Source: Lomentospora prolificans | Taxonomy: Eukaryota; Ascomycota; Sordariomycetes; Microascales; Microascaceae | DNA: 64,000 bases | Reading direction: 5' to 3' | Assembly (NCBI GenBank): GCA_029532625.1 | Contig: JARFXM010000011.1 | Coordinates: 3,795,501-3,859,500 of the forward strand | The notes under the pieces: model-generated | Database searches by the model: none | What the model was told of the DNA's origin: nothing | The model's input: only the letters and a program-made list of their open reading frames with translations | In this document: positions 58,185-64,000 of the stretch, one piece after another | Position numbering within the stretch: position 1 is the first letter of the stretch | Layout: each line of letters begins with the position of its first letter | Made by a program: the position numbers and the translations under genes

Positions 58185-61100
58185 ATGCAGTGCTATACGG
58201 AGCTCACAGCTCCCACAGCTGTCACACACTCTCTAACTTTGCCATTCCTTTCGCAGGACAGCAGTAGTTTAGTCGTAGCCAAAGGCTCCCTTCTCCAGGT
58301 CTTCACGACAAAATCAATCCCCGCCGAGGTCGACAACGCGCAGCGACAGCAGTCGCCATCAATCGTACCACCAGCCCTCGCTTTTGAAAGTCGTCGCAGT
58401 GACGATGACGGTCTCGACTCATCCCTGCTCGCCGAGGGCATCCACAGGACCGATAGAGGCAACAACACCAAGCTTGTGCTCATCGCCGAGTATCCACTCG
58501 CTGGGACCGTTGTCGGGCTCGCTGCGGTGAATATGCAGGGTAGCAGGTCGGGTGGCCACGGGCTGTTGGTCGCGCTGAGAACCGCGAAGGCATGTCTAGT
58601 GCAGTGGAATCCAGATACCCAGACGATTATCGACACATCCGTACATTTCTACGAAAACGAAGATGGCGCCTCGTTTGATCTGCCGCTTTCTGAATATGAG
58701 ACCGTCCTACAGGCTGATCCTGGCAGCCGATGCGCAGCTATGAAGTTCGGTCTCCGGAGCCTCGCAATTCTTCCCTTCAAACAGGCTAGTGCAGACATTG
58801 AAATGGATGACTGGGATGTCGATTTAGATGGACCTCGACCCGTCAAAGAAGCAGCCGCCGAGTCTACTGATAAGACTACTGGGATTAATGGCACTAAAGA
58901 AAAGCCATATACCGAATCCTTCGTTCTGCGATTCCCCCAGCTCGATCCTACCCTACTATATCCTGAGCATTTCGCCTTCTTGTACGAATACCGAGAGCCA
59001 ACGTTTGGTATCCTATCGTCCACACAGCAGCCGGGCTATTTCTTTGGTCGTAAAGATCACAAATCATACAAGGTCTTCACTTTGGACTTGCACCAGCGCG
59101 CATCGACCACTATTCTAGCGGTAGATAACCTCCCTCACGACGTCCATCGAGTCCTACCCCTCCCCGCTCCTGTCGGAGGTGCCCTCCTTGTTGGAGATAA
59201 CGAATTAATCCATATCGACCAGTCGGGTAGAGCCAATGGTGTTGGTCTTAATCCGTTTGCCAAAGTGTGCACCTCGTTCCCACTTGCGGACCAGAGCAGT
59301 CTTCATTTGCAATTAGAGCACTGTGTGATTGAGCAGCTCGCGCCTGAATCCGGGGAGCTTCTTATGGTATTGAATACAGGGAAGATGGCGATTGTCAGCT
59401 TCAAGATAGATGGGCGAACGGTAACTGGTGTAAACGTGAGGATGGTCTCGCCGGAATGCGGTGGTAGCATCATACCATCTCGAATATCTTGCATATCTAA
59501 AGTTGATAGGCAAGCTCTCTTTGTTGGCAGTACCACAAGTGATTCGCTTGTTGTGGGTTGGACACGAAAGCACAGTCAATCAACGCGGAGAAAGTCACGT
59601 CTTGTCGACCCTTCCCTCGAGTATGAATTAGACGATCTCGATATCGAAGACGATGAGGATGAAGATGATCTTTACGGAGACTCAACCAGCCCGACCTCTA
59701 CAGGGAATCAAGATGGTACAAACGGACAAGCCAAGGATGGTGACCTCATTTTCCGTGTGCAAGACACCCTTCTGAGTATCGCGCCGATACGAGAATTTTC
59801 CTCTGGACGAGCAGCCTTCTTCCCCGACAGCGAGGAACAGAGAAACTCTGAGGGTGTGGTTAGTCCGCTGCAGCTAGCTTGCGCTGTTGGCAGAGGAAAT
59901 GCCGGTGCAATCGCCATCTTAAATAAAGATATCCAGCCGAAAGTAATCGGGCGGTTCGAGTTTCCCGAAGCGCGTGGCTTCTGGACCATGTCTGTTCAGA
60001 AACCAATTCCCAAGGGTCTCCAGGCGGAAAAGGATATCTCGGCTGCTCTTGGAAGCGACTATGGGGCAGCGGCTGAATTCGATAGGTTTATGATTGTCGC
60101 TAAGATCGATCTGGACGGCTACGAGACGTCGGACGTATATGCGGTAACCGCTGCCGGGTTTGAGGCGTTAACGGGTACCGAGTTTGATCCTGCCGCCGGC
60201 TTTACTATAGAGGCTGGTTCCATGGGCAATTACAAGAGGGTAATTCAGGTCTTGAAGTCCGAGGTGCGGTGCTATGATGGAGGTAAGGCTGTTACCAGGT
60301 GCTCAGTTGCAAGGTCCGAATGCTAACTCAACCAAACAGATCTTGGCTTGTCCCAAATTATCCCTATGCTTGATGAAGAGACTGGGGCAGACCCGAGGGT
60401 CGTCAGCGGGAGCATCGCAGACCCTTTCTTGCTACTCATCAGGGACGATTCTAGTGTCTGGATGGCGCAGATCCATAAGAACTGCGAACTAGAGGAAATG
60501 GAGCGAGTGGATAAGACTCTTGTCTCAAGCAAATGGCTGACCGGCTGCCTATACAGCGATTCAGAAGGCCATTTTACGAAAGACCGGAAAGAGACCTCTT
60601 CACCGAATATATTGGCGTTCCTGGTTAACACTGCCGGCGCTCTATATGTAGGCGTGCTTTTTTCTCCTCCCCAACCTGTTGCTAACAATCGCTAGGTGTA
60701 CTCTCTACCGGACCTCAGTAAACCCATATTTGTTGCTGAGGGCCTAGCCTATCTCCCACCCTTCTTGTCCTCAGATTTTAGCATTCGGAGAGGCACTCCC
60801 AAAGAGTCCCTCACGGAGGTGCTTGTGACTGATCTCGGTGACACGACTCAAAAGTCACCCTACCTTATTGTAGGTTTGCTCACGCCTCTCTCCGTTCGTC
60901 CTCTCTATTAACATATCCTAGGTCCGAAACTCTACTGACGATCTCACAATCTACCAACCCATCCTCCGCCAAGGAATAGAGAGCTACGGCAAGGCATTGC
61001 ACTTTAAGAAACTGCGCAATCCCACACTAGCAGCAAATCCAGACATTCCCCCTCCTCAGGACGATACAGCGCCGCAGGAACCGCGATTTGTCCCTCTAAG

Positions 61101-62748
61101 GGCTTGCGCTAACGTTGGAGGTTATAGCACTGTATTTCTTCCTGGTGTCTCGCCTAGCTTCCTTATCAAGAGTAGCAAGAGCACTCCTAAACTGATCGGC
61201 CTCCAAGGTCGTGGCGTGCGAGGCATGAGCTCCTTCCACACTGAGGGTTGTGAACGGGGATTCATCTATGCTGACTCGGAGGGCATTGCGCGAGTCACAC
61301 AGCTTCCATCCAAAACTAGCTTTGCTGAACTGGGTATCTCAGTTTGCAAGGTGGAAATGGGTTTCAACGTGAAGCAGATCGCCTACCATGCCGCGATGGA
61401 GACGTATACCGTTGGAGGCAGCATACTCGAACCGTTCGAGCTCCCCAAAGATGACGAGCATCGTAAGGAGTGGGCTCGGGAGAATATTGACATGAAGCCA
61501 ATGGTTGAGCGCGGTCAGGTGAAGCTGATTAACCCTGTCAACTGGGCTGTCATTCAGACCATCGACTTTGAGCCGTATGAGGATATCCTCTGCCTCAAGG
61601 CGCTGAACCTCGAGGTTTCCGAGGTCACCAAGGAGCGTCGGCAACTCATTGTGGTTGGTACAGGCACTCGAAAGGGTGAAGACCTACCGATCCGTGGAAG
61701 GGTCTACGTATACGACGTTGTAGCCGTCATCCCAGAAGCTGGCAAGCCCGAGACAAACAAGCGTCTCAAGCTCATCGCCAAAGAGGACATTCCCAGAGGC
61801 GCAGTAACTTCAGTGAGTGAAATAGGTACTCAGGGGCTGATGCTTGTAGCCCAAGGCCAGAAGTGCATGGTGCGCGGCCTCAAGGAGGATGGATCTCTGC
61901 TGCCCGTTGCCTTTATGGACATGAGCTGCTACGTGACGGCGGCTAAGGAGTTGCGGGCGTCTGGGCTTTGCGTCATGGCCGATGCTGCTAAGGGGCTCTG
62001 GTTCACGGGCTGTACAGAGGAGCCCTACAGGATGCAGTTATTCGGCAAGAGCACTACGAACCTAGAAGTCGTCACGGCAGACTTCCTTCCTGATGGGAAG
62101 AATCTATACCTCATTGCTGCGGACATGAACGGCGATATCCACGTTTTGCAATACGATCCCGAGCGTAAGTTGACGAGTCCTTGAGTAGTCCCGTGCCCCA
62201 TCCATTCTTGATAAAAGCCAAGTTCTAATCACCACGAAACTCTAGACCCAAAATCTCTCCAAGGTCACCTCCTTCTCCACAAGACAACCTTCTGCACCGC
62301 CTCCAACGGCCCCACCGTAACTCTGCTACTCCCTCGCACCGTAACTTCTTCCTCCGGCCTCCAGCAAAACGGCCACGAGTCGGGTACCTTCCACAACCAC
62401 ATCCTCCTCCTGGCCTCGGAGAGCGGCATGCTCTCCGCAATCACTCCCCTCTCCGAAGCAGCGTATCGACGCCTCCTCTCCCTCTCGGCACAGCTCGTCA
62501 CCGCCCTCCCGACTGCGGCCGGCACGAACCCAAAGGCCTACAGGATGCCCCACCCTTCCGCCGGCTCCGTGGGCGTCGACACGGCAAGCGGGAGGACCAT
62601 GATTGATGGCGCGGTGTTGGCTAGGTGGTGCGAGCTCGGCACGGGAAGGAGGGCGGAACTGGCGGGCAAAACGGGGTATTCGGGCGTGGATCAGGTTAGA
62701 GGGGAGTTGGATTCTTTGCTGGGCTGGACTGGGCTTGCGTACTACTGA
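58185..62748 (+). CDS. cft1: Cleavage and polyadenylation factor subunit Cft1 (CPSF160)
   Basis: Five exons, 58185-60282, 60340-60647, 60696-60869, 60922-62164 and 62246-62748, give 1441 residues, near the family's usual length. Cft1/CPSF160 is the large scaffold subunit of the complex that recognises poly(A) signals and cuts pre-mRNA 3' ends in the nucleus. The N-terminus MQCYTELTAPTAVTHSL matches the family. The protein is a long run of beta-propeller segments with an acidic insert (LDDLDIEDDEDEDDLYGD). Exons 4-5 hold the CPSF-A domain, with VYVYDVVAVIPE, DMSCYVTAAKEL, FLPDGKNLYLIAADMNGDIH and the final GELDSLLGWTGLAYY. All donors are GTAAG or GTAGG, and all joints restore the frame. Confidence 0.93.
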
Positions 62749-63225
62749 TTTTGGTGGGTGTGTGGACGTTTTGGGTGTGGCTATACGGTACGGGAAGGAC
62801 TTTGAAGAGGAAACTAGGGCGTTTTCGCGGCTGGAAATACCAGAGGTGCAAAATGCTCTGAAGATGTGTATTATACCGACTCAGATTCCAGTTCTATAAA
62901 CAGATAAAGATGGTGGTTTGGAAGTGAAGCACCATTGATATGACATCGTACGTGTACTAGTTCAAAACCTAAGTTGTGTTGATTGCAGTCTTTAATCCAC
63001 GCGAGTATGGCTCGCTATTTGTATCCATACACTATACGCTACGCTTCCTCCGTAGCATGTTAGGCTATACAACACACGTCTATTCCCTACAACCATCGCC
63101 CGTAACCCAAAAGTCTATAAGTTAGCCCAACGGAAAGAGAAAAGGCCAAAAGAACTTCGTAACGTCCAAAATCAGCATAGGCGCATCTTCCGCTAGCTCA
63201 CCAGCCGCCTTCGCCCAAGGAGCGC
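62749..63225. other. Convergent intergenic region
   Basis: 477 bp between the stop codons of two converging genes, so it holds both 3' UTRs. No gene seen. Confidence 0.6.
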
Positions 63226-64000
63226 CTAACCACCTCCCTTCCGCCTCAAGCTGCCCCACCGTCTCCTCAGGCCAGAGTGATGATGAGAATTGCCATCCTC
63301 CTGCTCAACCGGGGTATACTTGGGGGCGTCGCTGACGCTCCTCTTCCTAGCCTTCACGGAGGGAGACTTGGAGAGGTGCTTAGAGGGGTAGTCTGAGTAG
63401 GGCTTCGGGTGGGGTTGCATCTCGTACGCGGAGCCGGCGTCGCCAGTGGATGAGTCGAGGGAGGATTTGCGACGACGGTGGCGTGACTTTTCCGCTTCTT
63501 CGAAGGTGTAGGAGGGTTCGCCCTTGCCCTTGAGGTCGTCGGGGTGATAAGTCTAAGAAGCAGTGTTAGTAGCTGGTAGGACAAGGGCAAGGCGTAGGAT
63601 AAAAACGCAGAAAAACGTACAAGGCCGTCCCATCGCTTATAGGCGCCTCCCATAGCGTCCGGCTCCCTCATCAGGTCCGCACCGTCTTCGTAGTCCATGA
63701 TATCTCCGTTAAAGTCGGGCTCCCCGGGAGGGATAGTAGCCGTTCCCTGGAGGGGCACATGCTTAATGAGGGAGTCCTTGACGTACTCGCGCGGGGTGGC
63801 CTTGAGGGCGGCCATGTTGGACTCGTGCACGGCGGCGACGGGGGAGTATTTTGTGTTTCTGTTGTTGGCGGCTAAGGTGGCATCGTAGGGGCCGCCGTGG
63901 TGGTAGGCACCGCCGATTGGGGTGTTGTCGAGGACGTCGATGGGGTCGGGGCGGGTATAGGTTTGGCGGCGTGGGCGGGTGCCGCCTGTGTCAGTGGATT
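63226..64000 (-). CDS. Conserved fungal protein, Pal1-like pattern (partial, 5' end beyond the window)
   Basis: Two exons on the minus strand are visible, from the window edge to 63621 and 63552-63226, with a 68-bp intron (donor GTACGT, acceptor CTTAG). The visible frame has no start codon before the edge. It begins in a basic stretch (RPRRQTYTRPDPIDVLD), then GGAYHHGGPYDATLAANNRN, TPREYVKDSLIKHVPLQGTA and GADLMREPDAMGGAYKRWDG. After the intron comes YHPDDLKGKGEPSYTFEEAE and a basic Ser-rich tail ending RRRWGSLRRKGGG. The HHxGPYDA pattern resembles fungal Pal1 cell-morphology proteins, but I cannot assign it firmly. The sequence is clearly coding and conserved in style. Function unknown, possibly cortical or endocytic. 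Confidence 0.68.

Noticed and set aside
1..64000. CRISPR arrays, rRNA operons, prokaryotic operons, viral or transposon genes
   Set aside because: None seen. Genes have spliceosomal introns and monocistronic layout; no spaced direct repeats or transposase/integrase domains were found.

Overview
This window is nuclear DNA from a filamentous ascomycete (Pezizomycotina). A Sordariomycete is my best guess, from protein style and intron form rather than any search. The evidence is short spliceosomal introns (about 50-100 bp) with GTAAGT-like donors and CTAAC-like branch points, pyrimidine-rich leaders before start codons, C-ending codon bias in highly expressed genes, and fungus-specific proteins (Msb1, Lys1, Tma23, fungal Thg1). 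I rebuilt gene models by joining reading frames at splice sites that restore the conserved protein.

Left block (1-17.3 kb): a non-coding stretch, then an MSB1-type polarity protein (3473-6942), a TDG/MUG-type DNA glycosylase (8269-9237), a TMCO4-like DUF726 membrane hydrolase (9476-11967, minus), the ribosome-associated Hsp70 SSB (12831-15118) and a small F-box-like protein (16577-17293, minus).

Middle block (17.3-38.8 kb): about 21 kb with no large gene. I support two small genes there: an 83-residue protein at 22325-22576 (minus) and a 55-residue cysteine-patterned protein at 31789-31956 (plus). Several pyrimidine-rich, leader-like tracts precede only tiny reading frames. The block is not visibly AT-rich, so it does not look like an RIP-mutated transposon island.

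Right block (38.8-64 kb): dense housekeeping genes, mostly in divergent or convergent pairs. They are RPB1 (38783-44128, minus), the COMPASS subunit SWD1 (45047-46528, minus), THG1 (46888-48132), TMA23 (48294-48980, minus), an LMBD1-type transporter (49577-51322), an ANCHR-like abscission regulator (51612-52921, minus), a possible 54-residue gene (52998-53233), LYS1 (53812-55036), a serine-rich probable GPI protein (56534-57459), CFT1 (58185-62748) and a partial conserved fungal gene running off the right edge (minus).

Functionally, RPB1, SWD1 and CFT1 all act in RNA polymerase II transcription: polymerase, CTD-coupled H3K4 methylation and 3'-end processing. SSB, TMA23 and THG1 serve translation. 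LYS1 carries a cluster of Gcn4/CPC1-type TGACTC sites upstream, implying amino-acid starvation control. No CRISPR array, rRNA, convincing tRNA, virus or intact transposon was seen.
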